Below are positions 5,433-12,047 of a stretch of DNA of 12,047 nucleotides, in pieces. A program made the translations under genes and the position numbers. This DNA is from Actinomycetes bacterium (lineage in GTDB: Bacteria; Actinomycetota; Actinomycetes; S36-B12; UBA10799), in the NCBI GenBank assembly GCA_029779995.1, contig JAKOZM010000231.1, positions 1-12,047 of the forward strand, given 5' to 3'. Under the pieces are notes generated by a model. The model saw nothing but the letters and a program-made list of their open reading frames with translations. It ran no database searches and had not been told where the DNA came from. Positions within the stretch are counted from its first letter, which is position 1, and every line of letters begins with the position of its first letter.

Positions 5433-7738
5433 TACCCCTGCGGCGCCGCCACGATGTCGCTCAACGATGGCCCCTGGAACGTCACGTTCACCTCGTTGAC
5501 CGTCTTCTGCCAGCTGTAGTTGAACGGGGCCGTGTTCTTGCCGTAGTAGCCCGCTGGCCAGCCCTGGCCGGACTGGGTGGGCAGCGGCCAGTTGTTCCCA
5601 TACGCATTGGCGATCGGATTGCCGTTGGCCGCGTTCACCTTCAGCCCGGGCAGGCTGATGGTCGGAGAGGCGGTGCAGCCGAACTGGGTGGGTACCGCGG
5701 GCGTGCCATCCAGAGTGACCATGTTCGCCAGGTTCGCCGGGGTGACCGTCCCCAGGGCCACTGCTTGGCTGCCCCCTGCGGAGGCGGCCTGGATCGACAC
5801 GGGCTGGTTCGCCGCGTTCGGTGCCAGATACGGCGTGTTGACGCCGTTGGTGGCATCGGCCACCGACTCCTGGATGTAGACCGGCTGCCCGTCGGCGGTC
5901 ACGCCGAAGAAGTTGACCAGCCAGTCGGCGTTCTGCGGGAGCTGCCCGGCGGTGTTGGTCGCCGTGTTGGTCAGGGTGCTCTGCTCGACCGTGGTCGGCG
6001 CCCCGTCGCCGAACGGCGTCGACAGCGAGGCGGTCATCTGCGACAGGTCGCAGCGAAGTGTGTAGTTGCCGGTCGAGTCCACGCTGGCCGTCATGATCGG
6101 GGGGTTGCCGTCGTTGAGCATTCCGGAGCTGTACTGCGGATTCGTCAGGTAACTCAGCTGGATGTACATCTCGCCCAGCTGTTGATACTCGCAGTAGTAC
6201 TGCGCCCCCGAAGACCCATCGATCAGCTTGCACTCGGCGTCACCGGCGGGATTCCCGGGGTTCGGGCCCACGTACTGGATCAGGCCGTCCTGGAAGGTCG
6301 CGGAACCGCCTGTGTAGGCACCCGACGAGGCGTTCGGCGAGACCATCGGGGCCGGTGCCCCACCGTTCCAGTAGTAGACGACGTTGGTCTGTGCGCCCAT
6401 CGCCTGCTGCAGCGTTCCGTTGACGAAGCCGGCTGACGGAGTGTCCGTGAACGCGCCTTGATTACCTGCCGCCGGGTTGCCCGCCCAGGTGTTCGTGGCT
6501 GGCCAGGATGCCTGCGTCGGATCGGACACGCCATTGGTCCCGAAGCCGGTGACCACCGAACTCACCCCGAACAGCTGCGGATACTGCGAGGTGTCGTTGC
6601 AGGTGTCCACTTTGAGACCGGTGAGGAATGAAACGAGGAACCGGACGCTGGCCGCGGCGACCGCCCCGATGATCCCCGCAGAGCTATAACTGCTGCCCGA
6701 GAATGCGGCATCGGTGGCGTTCTGCCCCGCGGCATTGCCGGAGTTCACCAAGTCGGTGGTCAGAGTTCCCTGTGTCCCCGGCGCGTTGAGTCCCTGCTCG
6801 GCGCCATACAGGCCCGCTGGGTAGTCAACGTTCGGCTGGAATCCCGGCATCTGGGCGTAGTAGAAGATCGCCGAGCCACCGGCGGGCACGGTCTGTTGGC
6901 TTGCTGGCGGCGGGGCCGGATTACCGCTGGCGGCGTAGTTCGCGGCGAACATGCACTCGATGACGGGCTGGAAGGTGACCTGCTGCTGGAACGGTGAGTT
7001 GTTCTGGACGTAGATGAGGTTGAAGTAGGGCGTGTCGGGCGTGGAGGTCAGCGTCGCCCCTGCCGCGTTGGCCTTGCGAGCAGTACCGCGAAGCAGGCGC
7101 AGCTGCTGGGCTGCGGCGGCGGTGGATTGCTGGATCCTGGCCTTGGACCACTTCCCCTTCACGAGTTGACCGACGCTGACCTGCGAGACCTCGTGGTCGG
7201 CGCCACCCGCCTTGGTGTCCTTGCGGTGGCTCACGGACACTGCCACAGCCGCGCGCTGACCCGCGAAGCCGCGCTGGCGCAACTTGTTCGAGACGCTCTT
7301 CGACAGCGGAACCCGCAACGTCATTACGCCGTCCTGCGTGGCCTTGCGCGTCGTGTGCTTGCGCGTCAGAAGCGCGCTGTCGGGCAGCACCTCGATCGAG
7401 CGCGGCTTGGCCACATGGGCGTACTTCTTCTTGCCCACGGCCACGCGCATCGTCACCTTGTCCTGCTTGCGGCCCTTGTTGGCGCTGGTGCGCTTCGGGT
7501 CGACGAACACCTTCGCGACGACTGTCAGCCGTCCGTTCCCACCCCTGGCCAGGTACGGGTACTGGACCCACTGCGCGGGGAAGCCCGCCTTGGAGACGTG
7601 GTTGGACTTCGGGACCGGCTGCGCAGAGGCAGGCGCAGCGGCCACGGATGGGGCAGGCGTGGCGGCCTGCACCACGGTTGCGGGTACGACCGCGGACACG
7701 GTGGCCAATGCAGCGATCACAGCGACGGTGCGAATCAT
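5432..7738 (-). CDS. Large secreted protein of unknown function, 768 aa, two-part composition
   Basis: The ATG at 7738 follows a GGGAGAG ribosome site. Residues 1-25 are a Sec signal peptide ending VVQA. The mature protein falls into two parts. Residues about 44-226 carry roughly 38 Lys/Arg against about 8 acidic residues, with beta-like repeats such as VTMRVAVGKKKYAHVAKPRSIEVLPDSALLTRK. The following 540 residues hold only five Lys and two Arg, are rich in Asn, Gly, Ala, Thr and Gln, and contain six cysteines (ECM, DTC, AEC, YYC, LRC, FGC). They also have many aromatic pairs (YYWNGG, FYYAQ, YYGKN). I recognise no catalytic domain, sorting signal or membrane anchor; a mild hydrophobic segment (SAGIIGAVAAASVRFLVSFL, about 353-372) is not a clear transmembrane helix. 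A wall-associated or matrix protein is plausible, with the cationic part binding polyanions; this is inference. The gene stands alone. Confidence 0.9.
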   Translation of the reverse strand: MIRTVAVIAALATVSAVVPATVVQAATPAPSVAAAPASAQPVPKSNHVSKAGFPAQWVQYPYLARGGNGRLTVVAKVFVDPKRTSANKGRKQDKVTMRVAVGKKKYAHVAKPRSIEVLPDSALLTRKHTTRKATQDGVMTLRVPLSKSVSNKLRQRGFAGQRAAVAVSVSHRKDTKAGGADHEVSQVSVGQLVKGKWSKARIQQSTAAAAQQLRLLRGTARKANAAGATLTSTPDTPYFNLIYVQNNSPFQQQVTFQPVIECMFAANYAASGNPAPPPASQQTVPAGGSAIFYYAQMPGFQPNVDYPAGLYGAEQGLNAPGTQGTLTTDLVNSGNAAGQNATDAAFSGSSYSSAGIIGAVAAASVRFLVSFLTGLKVDTCNDTSQYPQLFGVSSVVTGFGTNGVSDPTQASWPATNTWAGNPAAGNQGAFTDTPSAGFVNGTLQQAMGAQTNVVYYWNGGAPAPMVSPNASSGAYTGGSATFQDGLIQYVGPNPGNPAGDAECKLIDGSSGAQYYCEYQQLGEMYIQLSYLTNPQYSSGMLNDGNPPIMTASVDSTGNYTLRCDLSQMTASLSTPFGDGAPTTVEQSTLTNTATNTAGQLPQNADWLVNFFGVTADGQPVYIQESVADATNGVNTPYLAPNAANQPVSIQAASAGGSQAVALGTVTPANLANMVTLDGTPAVPTQFGCTASPTISLPGLKVNAANGNPIANAYGNNWPLPTQSGQGWPAGYYGKNTAPFNYSWQKTVNEVNVTFQGPSLSDIVAAPQG

Positions 7739-7759
7739 CGTCTCTCCCGAATCTCGTTT

Positions 7760-7788
7760 GAGATCGGCAGACTATCGGCTGCCGTCTC
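7760..7788 (-). promoter_or_regulatory. Promoter-overlapping inverted repeat upstream of the 768-aa gene
   Basis: GAGA-T-CGGCAG (7760-7770) pairs with CTGCCG-TCTC (7779-7788): ten base pairs with one bulged base and an 8-base loop. On the minus strand the centre contains TAGTCT (7774-7769), a TANNNT -10 whose transcription start would lie near 7762, about 24 bases before the ATG. A repressor bound to the palindrome would cover this -10. It could alternatively form an mRNA hairpin if transcription starts further upstream. Confidence 0.42.
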
Positions 7789-7865
7789 GTGATGATCATG
7801 TGGTGCGGATCAGTCTGACTGCGTCGGACAGCCATCGGTTCCACACGGTTGTGCAGCATCACGAG
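7786..7865. repeat. Long-range 9-bp inverted repeat in the divergent control region
   Basis: CTCGTGATG (7786-7794) recurs as its exact reverse complement CATCACGAG (7857-7865), 62 bases apart. An 11-base palindrome, CAGTC-T-GACTG (7811-7821), lies between them. The spacing fits two half-sites for looping, or a closing stem of a structured leader on the minus strand. I compared the enclosed sequence with the cyclic-di-GMP-I riboswitch core from memory, and it lacks the conserved GGACGCAAAGCC stretch. Confidence 0.4.
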
Positions 7866-7877
7866 GGGGCCCCTTGC

Positions 7878-7889
7878 CAGGTGCACCTG
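7878..7889 (+). promoter_or_regulatory. Perfect 12-bp palindrome upstream of the LLM oxidoreductase
   Basis: CAGGTGCACCTG is identical to its reverse complement and lies 20 bases before the ATG at 7910. Such an uninterrupted palindrome close to a start codon suits a dimeric repressor site. If translation began at the TTG at 7874, this would be coding sequence instead. Confidence 0.4.
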
Positions 7890-7909
7890 CGCCGCGTAAG
7901 GCTGCAGGC

Positions 7910-8782
7910 ATGGACGTGGGCGTGCACTTGGTGAACTTCGACTTCGACGGTGGGCCGGCGGCCATCCGGTCCGTACTCATCGAGTCGGCGCGGATGGCGG
8001 AGTCGGGCGGCCTGACCAACATCTCGGTCATGGACCACTACCTGCAGATGGATGTACCTGGCCTCGGCGGGCCGCTGGCCCCGATGCTCGAGGGGTACAC
8101 CACTCTGGGGTTCTTGGCCGGGCAGACTCAGAGCGTCGAGTTGCAACTGCTCGTGACGGGAGTGACCTATCGCCATCCGGCGCTGCTGGCCAAGATCGTG
8201 ACGACGCTGGACGTCCTCTCGGGCGGGCGCGCCATGCTCGGCATCGGGGCGGCCTGGTACGAGCGCGAACATCGCGCATACGGCGTGCCCTTCCCACCGC
8301 TGGCCGAACGTTTTGAGCGCCTCGAGGAGACGCTGCAGATCGTGCATCAGATGTGGGGTCCCAACGACGGGCCGTACGAGGGCCGGCACTATCAACTCGC
8401 CGAGTCTGTCAACTCCCCGCAGCCGCTGCGCATCCCGCCGATCATGATCGGCGGCGGTGGAGAACGCAAGACTTTGCGCCTGGTGGCTCAGTACGCCCAG
8501 GCGTGCAACCTGTTCGCCGACGCCAGCAGCGACCCGGCCGCCCTGGCACACAAACTCGACGTCCTGCGTGACCACTGCCAGCGGGCAGGGACAGACCCGA
8601 CAGACATCCGCAAGACCCTGCTATGGACCGGGGCCGTCGACGACCACCTGATCACCTCGCTGCGACCCCTGGCGGACCTGGGATTCACCGAGGTGCACAT
8701 CATGGCGCCCCCGGGTGATCCGGTGGCATTCATCGAGCGCCTCGGCACCCACGTCGTACCGGCGTTGCGCGACCTCACCTGA
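7910..8782 (+). CDS. LLM-class F420-dependent oxidoreductase (Rv1855c-like), 290 aa
   Basis: The protein belongs to the luciferase-like monooxygenase superfamily, an eight-stranded TIM barrel that in Actinomycetota usually binds F420. Signatures seen: MDVGVHLVNFDFDG as strand 1, a DHYLQM motif (about 42-47), LVTGVTYRHPALLAKIVTTLDVLSGGRAMLGIGAAWYEREHRAYGVPFPPLAERFERLEE (about 82-140, the family's most conserved block), and IPPIMIGGGGERKTLRLVAQYAQACNLFA further on. Conservation looks complete and the length is typical. The substrate cannot be read from sequence. The ATG at 7910 is chosen because it aligns with the first strand, with AAGG eight bases upstream. A TTG at 7874 with GAGGGGG upstream would add 12 residues. 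It is divergent from the 768-aa gene and followed by a strong terminator. Cytoplasmic, with no signal peptide. Confidence 0.92.
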   Translation: MDVGVHLVNFDFDGGPAAIRSVLIESARMAESGGLTNISVMDHYLQMDVPGLGGPLAPMLEGYTTLGFLAGQTQSVELQLLVTGVTYRHPALLAKIVTTLDVLSGGRAMLGIGAAWYEREHRAYGVPFPPLAERFERLEETLQIVHQMWGPNDGPYEGRHYQLAESVNSPQPLRIPPIMIGGGGERKTLRLVAQYAQACNLFADASSDPAALAHKLDVLRDHCQRAGTDPTDIRKTLLWTGAVDDHLITSLRPLADLGFTEVHIMAPPGDPVAFIERLGTHVVPALRDLT

Positions 8783-8797
8783 GGTCGTGCCGCCTGC

Positions 8798-8834
8798 GGT
8801 GCCGGGACACCGATGGTGACGGTGTCCCGGCACC
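8798..8834. terminator. Strong bidirectional hairpin terminator
   Basis: GGTGCCGGGACACC (8798-8811) and GGTGTCCCGGCACC (8821-8834) form a perfect 14-bp stem with a 9-base loop. It lies between the convergent stops at 8782 and 8840. There is no T-run, which is common for actinobacterial terminators. The symmetry lets it serve both genes. Confidence 0.85.
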
Positions 8835-8839
8835 CGGGC

Positions 8840-10816
8840 TCAGCGGCGCACCCGGAAGGTCTGGCGCCAGGTGTTGGCCCGCCAGTCATCGCGGTGCGCC
8901 GCCTTGGGCACGGCCCGGACCTGCACGATGACTCGCACCGCGCTGTAGCCGGTCGTGCGCACCGTGACCTTTCCGGAGGCAGTCACGGAGGCCCTGCAGA
9001 ACCTGACCTCGCCCGCAGCGGACGCTCCCAGCGGACGGCACCGGGTGCGTACGACCACGTTGCCGAACCGGTTGGTCCGCACGCCTCGGATCAACACCAC
9101 CTTGCCATCGGTGCCAGCGCTCACGGCCGGGGACTTGTCGCCCTTGGTGATGATCGGCAGCCGCTGCTTGGCCTTCGCCGGTTTGGTGGTGGGGGTCGGG
9201 GTGGGGCTCGGCGTTGGGTTGGCCGCCACCGGCCGCCAGGTAACGGTCGCTGTCGCTGACAGCGCCCCGAACGTGGCCACGAACGTGTCGGTGCCTGCGG
9301 TCGCGCTGCTGTAGCAGTACGGGAAGGTGCCGTCGGCCGCCGTGATGCCGGTGGTCGTCATCGGGTTCACCCCGGTGGCTGTGAGCTCGACGTTGATGCC
9401 CGCGAGTGGCTTGCCGTCCTGGTCGGTGACTGTAGCTGCGACACAGGCCTGGGTGTTGACCGTCACCTGCTGACTGGCAGGCGTCAGCGCGATGGACCGC
9501 ACGTCATTGATGGGTGCATAGGCCGCACCGCCGGGGTATCCGTAGGAATCGTCGGTGGCATAGCCGTATACGTACACGCCGAACGGCCGATCAGAGGCCA
9601 TGGTGTGGCTGCCCGTGCTGAGTTCCAAACTAGCCCCCGAGAAGCCTGTTGCACCGATCGGCGTGAAGGCTCCGGCGGCAACCGGCGCCCCGTCGAGCGT
9701 GACGTTTCCGACGGCGCTGGTGGGCGTCACCACATTGACGAAGTTCTTGGGGAACCCCGCGGCCGGAGTGCTGAACGTGTACTCGCTCATGAACTGTTCG
9801 GTGGGGATCGTGAGCATCATGAAGGGGTCGCTGACCACGCTGTCGAAGGTCGTCCCGTTGGAGTACTGCGCCATCAGGATGGGCTTGTCCGCGGTGACCG
9901 CGGCCTGGCCTTCGATGTTCTGCTGATGCACCTGCCCGGCGTTGAGGGTGACCAGTGGTGCGCCGTTGAGAGCGACCGCTGTGTTGTCCTCGGCGGCCAC
10001 GATGCGGAAGGTGTCGCCCTTGGTCCGCAGGGCCAGAGGCTGGGTTAGGTAGGACTTGCCCCACGTGGACGTACCCGGAATCTGCTCCACGAGGTAGTCG
10101 CAGTACTGCGTCCCGGTGTCCGGCACGTCGGCACACTCCTGACCGCCGAACACGGCGATGGGCTTAGTCGACGTGATCACGGATCCGGAGAGATCACCGC
10201 TGTTGGCCGACACGGCCAGGGCTTCTCCCTGATTCAGCGTGGTGGTCTTGGGTGTCCCGGCCGTCACCCCGGAGGTGGTGTTCGCGGTGGGGACGTAGGT
10301 GACCTCGGTGCCGTCCTCAGTGGCGACGAACCCGAACTGACTGGGGGAGAACTGCGCCGGGAAGCCGAGGACCACATAACGATTCGTCAGGACGTTCACG
10401 GGCAGGCCCAGATACGCGTCAGTGGTGAACTGGATCCGGTTCAGGCCGTAAACCGAGACCTCGTCGGCAGCGGTCACATGGATGCCCACGTTCTCCGGCG
10501 TGCCGGCATTGCCACGGGACAGTTGAGCGCCCGGCGGCACAACCACGGTCTCGACGGTGCCGGGGGTCACGGAGAAGTTCTGGCTGAATCCAAGGCCTGG
10601 CACGGCCACCGTGCCGGTGGTGGCCCGCGGTGCGCTGATGAACAGCGACAGGGTGGGCGTCTGCGTGTAATTCTTCGTGAATGTGAGCCAGAAGTCCTTG
10701 CCGAGGCTGTCAGGTCGTTCGGCGGCGTTGGCTGAGGTGGCCGCGCCGACTGTGAGCAGGGCGAGGGCTAATGCCAGGGATGCCAATGAAGCAACGATTC
10801 TGGATATGTGTCGCAC
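8840..10816 (-). CDS. Secreted IgGFc-binding-domain protein with Ig-like (Big-1-type) domain, 658 aa
   Basis: The GTG start at 10816 follows AGGAG seven bases upstream. Residues 1-31 are a signal peptide ending SANA. Residues about 36-440 match the N-terminal domain of IgG Fc-binding-protein-like proteins (PF17517): GKDFWLTFTKNY, VYGLNRIQFTTDAYLGLPVN, FGFVATEDGTEVTYVP, TKPIAVFGGQECADVP and CDYLVEQIPGTSTWGKSY. An Ig-like domain of the Big-1/invasin kind follows (about 441-527: ALTPASQQVTVNTQACVAATV, DQDGKPLAGINVELTATG, ATVTW), with C458 and C501 placed for an internal disulfide. A Pro/Thr linker (534-547) leads to a cationic domain (about 553-658) with C593 and C607 and many Arg. There is no LPXTG motif or transmembrane tail, so release or non-covalent wall binding is likely. 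The domain name reflects homology; antibody binding should not be assumed. Adhesion is the natural inference. Confidence 0.9.
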   Translation of the reverse strand: MRHISRIVASLASLALALALLTVGAATSANAAERPDSLGKDFWLTFTKNYTQTPTLSLFISAPRATTGTVAVPGLGFSQNFSVTPGTVETVVVPPGAQLSRGNAGTPENVGIHVTAADEVSVYGLNRIQFTTDAYLGLPVNVLTNRYVVLGFPAQFSPSQFGFVATEDGTEVTYVPTANTTSGVTAGTPKTTTLNQGEALAVSANSGDLSGSVITSTKPIAVFGGQECADVPDTGTQYCDYLVEQIPGTSTWGKSYLTQPLALRTKGDTFRIVAAEDNTAVALNGAPLVTLNAGQVHQQNIEGQAAVTADKPILMAQYSNGTTFDSVVSDPFMMLTIPTEQFMSEYTFSTPAAGFPKNFVNVVTPTSAVGNVTLDGAPVAAGAFTPIGATGFSGASLELSTGSHTMASDRPFGVYVYGYATDDSYGYPGGAAYAPINDVRSIALTPASQQVTVNTQACVAATVTDQDGKPLAGINVELTATGVNPMTTTGITAADGTFPYCYSSATAGTDTFVATFGALSATATVTWRPVAANPTPSPTPTPTTKPAKAKQRLPIITKGDKSPAVSAGTDGKVVLIRGVRTNRFGNVVVRTRCRPLGASAAGEVRFCRASVTASGKVTVRTTGYSAVRVIVQVRAVPKAAHRDDWRANTWRQTFRVRR

Positions 10817-10879
10817 GACGGACTCCTACGCTCGGCTGCCGGACGAGCCCGCCTACCCGCCCGCCTGAGTCCTATACGT

Positions 10880-10897
10880 GAGGTATGTCACTACCTC
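10880..10897. promoter_or_regulatory. 6-bp inverted repeat between two minus-strand genes
   Basis: GAGGTA (10880-10885) and TACCTC (10892-10897) are perfect arms around TGTCAC. The site lies 33 bases past the stop of the 152-aa gene and 64 bases upstream of the GTG at 10816. It could terminate the first gene or be an operator of the second. Confidence 0.35.
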
Positions 10898-10930
10898 GTC
10901 GCTGCATGAGGAGCGGGACTCGAGAACCTT

Positions 10931-11389
10931 CTAAACAGGCAGCAGGCCGGCATCCTGGAGGACGCGCCGGGCCTGCCCCGCCGACATCAGGGTCAGCTTG
11001 TAGGTCTTGTCCGACGTCTTGATCAGAAGAGTGTCAGTGGCCACCCCCGACTCCCCGCCGGAGGACGTCTTGATCTTCACCTTGGAGACAGCCGCTCTTT
11101 CGATCGCGAAGTTGTCAGGGTGCTCGGCGAGGATCGCCTCGGGGGACATCGCCAGGTAGCCCTGGATGAGCAGCGCGTAGGTCTGTCCGGCAGCGCCCAT
11201 CTGCGCCAGCAGGCTCTTGCCAGGATTCGCCTTCTCGTTCAGGGCTTTCATCGAGGCCGTGGTTTGGCGGGCGAACAGGATCCGCCGGTCGGTGATGACC
11301 AGGCAGTGAGTCCGTGTCCTGGCCCCCATGAACCCCGCACGCAGCGCCGTGTTCGTGATGACGCCGACAACTTTCTCGTCGTTGAGCAT
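10931..11389 (-). CDS. Protein of unknown function, possibly PH-like fold, 152 aa
   Basis: I chose the ATG at 11389 because AGGAGGG lies eight bases upstream; an upstream start at 11422 would add a short polar stretch across that ribosome site. The sequence runs MLNDEKVVGVITNTALRAGF, then THCLVITDRRILFARQT (about 28-43), a pattern seen in bacterial PH-like and related 'ITDRRIL' domains where a beta strand ends in a TD/RR turn. A helical middle follows (MKALNEKANPGKSLLAQMG, about 47-65), then VSKVKIKTSSGGESGVATDTLLIKTSDKTYKLTLM (101-135), two paired beta strands. The C-terminal helix (GQARRVLQDAGLLPV) completes a plausible single domain. No signal peptide or transmembrane segment is visible. 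Function unknown; the PH-like call is from pattern only. It lies 90 bases downstream of the coiled-coil gene on the same strand. Confidence 0.8.
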   Translation of the reverse strand: MLNDEKVVGVITNTALRAGFMGARTRTHCLVITDRRILFARQTTASMKALNEKANPGKSLLAQMGAAGQTYALLIQGYLAMSPEAILAEHPDNFAIERAAVSKVKIKTSSGGESGVATDTLLIKTSDKTYKLTLMSAGQARRVLQDAGLLPV

Positions 11390-11479
11390 CGCGCATCCCT
11401 CCTGTCCCTCATTCTGTCGCAAAAGGCATCGCAGGGACGGTGCAATGGGTTCTTGTCATCGGCTCCGGCTCGCAGTCCG

Positions 11480-12047
11480 TCAGCCCTGCCACCCACGACT
11501 GACCTCGTCGGCCTCGGCCAGGCCCGTGCGCACCGACTCCAGGCTCATCGTCAGATCTGACAGGATCTGGCCGGCGGGGTCTCCTTCGAAAGCGGAGGTG
11601 CCCATGGCCACCAGCTCACCGGTGCGTGCCGCCAGACCCTCCATGTCCAGTGCGGCCGTCTGCGCTCGTGCCAACAGCTTCTCCCGAAGGCGGGCGAGCC
11701 GGGCCAGGGAAGCCGACTGGGCGGTGACGGCGTCCACAGCACGCTGCCGCTCCGCACGCATCTGGGGATCGGACTCGGCGGCGGTCAAGGCACTGAGCCG
11801 CGCCGCTTCCTGCTGTACCCCGGCGGGGTTGGCTGACTGCAGCGTCGCGTCGACGAGGGTGACTCGGCCGGCCAGTTCCCGCAGGGCTTCCAGCACGGTT
11901 TCGGCCTGCGTGTCCACGGCCGCCAGCTCAGCGCGCAAGCCCGGGTCCGCAGGCCAGTCGGCCATGGCGTGGATCTGTTGGGCGGCTGCGCGGGCACGCT
12001 GCACCAGCTGGCCCTGCGCTGACTGGGCCGGAGCCTGCGGAAGCCGG
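11480..12047 (-). CDS. C-terminal part of an Ala-rich, probably coiled-coil protein; 5' end outside the window
   Basis: The minus-strand frame is open from the right edge to the TGA at 11482-11480, so the real start lies beyond 12047; an internal GTG at 12004 has no supporting ribosome site. The visible 188 residues begin RLPQAPAQSAQGQLVQRARAAAQQI. They are dominated by Ala, Leu, Arg, Glu and Gln in heptad-like spacing, for example VDTQAETVLEALRELAGRVTLVDATLQSA, QMRAERQRAVDAVTAQSASLARLARLREKLLARAQTAALDMEGLA and LSDLTMSLESVRTGLAEADEV. There are few glycines or prolines. Long helices or a coiled coil are expected. I do not recognise the family, and the missing N-terminal part may carry the functional domain. 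The downstream 152-aa gene, 90 bases away on the same strand, may be co-transcribed. Confidence 0.8.
   Translation of the reverse strand, partial: RLPQAPAQSAQGQLVQRARAAAQQIHAMADWPADPGLRAELAAVDTQAETVLEALRELAGRVTLVDATLQSANPAGVQQEAARLSALTAAESDPQMRAERQRAVDAVTAQSASLARLARLREKLLARAQTAALDMEGLAARTGELVAMGTSAFEGDPAGQILSDLTMSLESVRTGLAEADEVSRGWQG

Noticed and set aside
5271..6233. 320-codon minus-strand frame overlapping the 768-aa gene and the Uma2 start
   Set aside because: It is an Arg/Gln/Ala-rich alternative frame of the same strand, with no domain and no ribosome site.
5156..6436. 426-codon plus-strand open frame antisense to the 768-aa gene
   Set aside because: It is Arg/Gly/His-rich, lacks a ribosome site or recognisable domain, and mirrors the low-stop frame expected opposite a GC-rich gene. 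The minus-strand protein has a signal peptide and coherent composition.
7739..7870. Cyclic-di-GMP-I type riboswitch upstream of the 768-aa gene
   Set aside because: The GGCAGCCG stretch and an enclosing stem gave a passing resemblance, but the conserved GGACGCAAAGCC core and the tetraloop helix are missing.
7127..7934. Plus-strand open frames of 216-221 codons over the start of the 768-aa gene
   Set aside because: Their compositions are shadow-like and they cross the promoter region and the LLM start without any start signal.
11404..11438. GTCCCT/AGGGAC inverted repeat between the two right-edge genes
   Set aside because: The arms are 6 bp with a 23-base loop and one arm lies by the ribosome site of the 152-aa gene; chance is a sufficient explanation.
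1..12047. Defence island, mobile element, phage, CRISPR or biosynthetic cluster
   Set aside because: No transposase, integrase, Cas, toxin-antitoxin pair, large synthase or regularly spaced repeat is visible. The Uma2 gene alone is not evidence for a defence system.

Overview
The window is GC-rich, densely coding DNA from a member of the Actinomycetota. The evidence is the heavy use of G/C at third codon positions, the frequent GTG starts, an F420-type luciferase-like oxidoreductase, an excalibur-tailed nuclease, and many Sec-type secreted proteins followed by Ala/Thr/Pro-rich stretches. I cannot name the genus. I see no tRNA, rRNA, transposase, integrase, phage gene or CRISPR array. It looks like a chromosomal stretch unusually rich in cell-surface and secreted proteins rather than a mobile element.

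Layout, left to right. A 5' portion of a small secreted protein gene (1-369, minus) runs off the left edge. It is divergent from a 170-aa secreted protein with two cysteines (548-1060, plus). Next, on minus, is a secreted staphylococcal-nuclease-like enzyme with a C-terminal excalibur domain (1199-1858). Divergent from it is a small plus-strand group: a VOC (glyoxalase-fold) protein (2035-2418), a DUF6958-like protein starting 2 nt later (2421-2768), and a second VOC protein (2856-3266). A lipoprotein of the serine-hydrolase/class C beta-lactamase fold follows (3511-4764); its catalytic residues look substituted. It converges on a Uma2-family (DUF820) nuclease-like gene (4775-5317, minus).

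The right half holds two large secreted proteins on minus. One is a 768-aa protein of unknown function with a strongly basic N-terminal part and an almost base-free C-terminal part (5432-7738). The other is a 658-aa protein with an IgGFc-binding-type N-terminal domain, an Ig-like (Big-1-type) domain, a Pro/Thr linker and a basic C-terminal domain (8840-10816). Between them lies a plus-strand F420-dependent LLM-class oxidoreductase (7910-8782). It is separated from the 658-aa gene by a textbook 14-bp-stem hairpin terminator. At the right edge are a 152-aa protein of unknown function (10931-11389) and the C-terminal part of an Ala-rich, helical, probably coiled-coil protein (11480-12047), both on minus.

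How the genes work together: only the VOC/DUF6958/VOC group looks like a possible operon, plus perhaps the two minus genes at the right edge. Most other genes stand alone in divergent or convergent pairs. The common theme is export: six of the thirteen genes have a signal peptide or lipobox. Several divergent intergenic regions hold short perfect inverted repeats at promoter-like positions; these are the clearest regulatory candidates.
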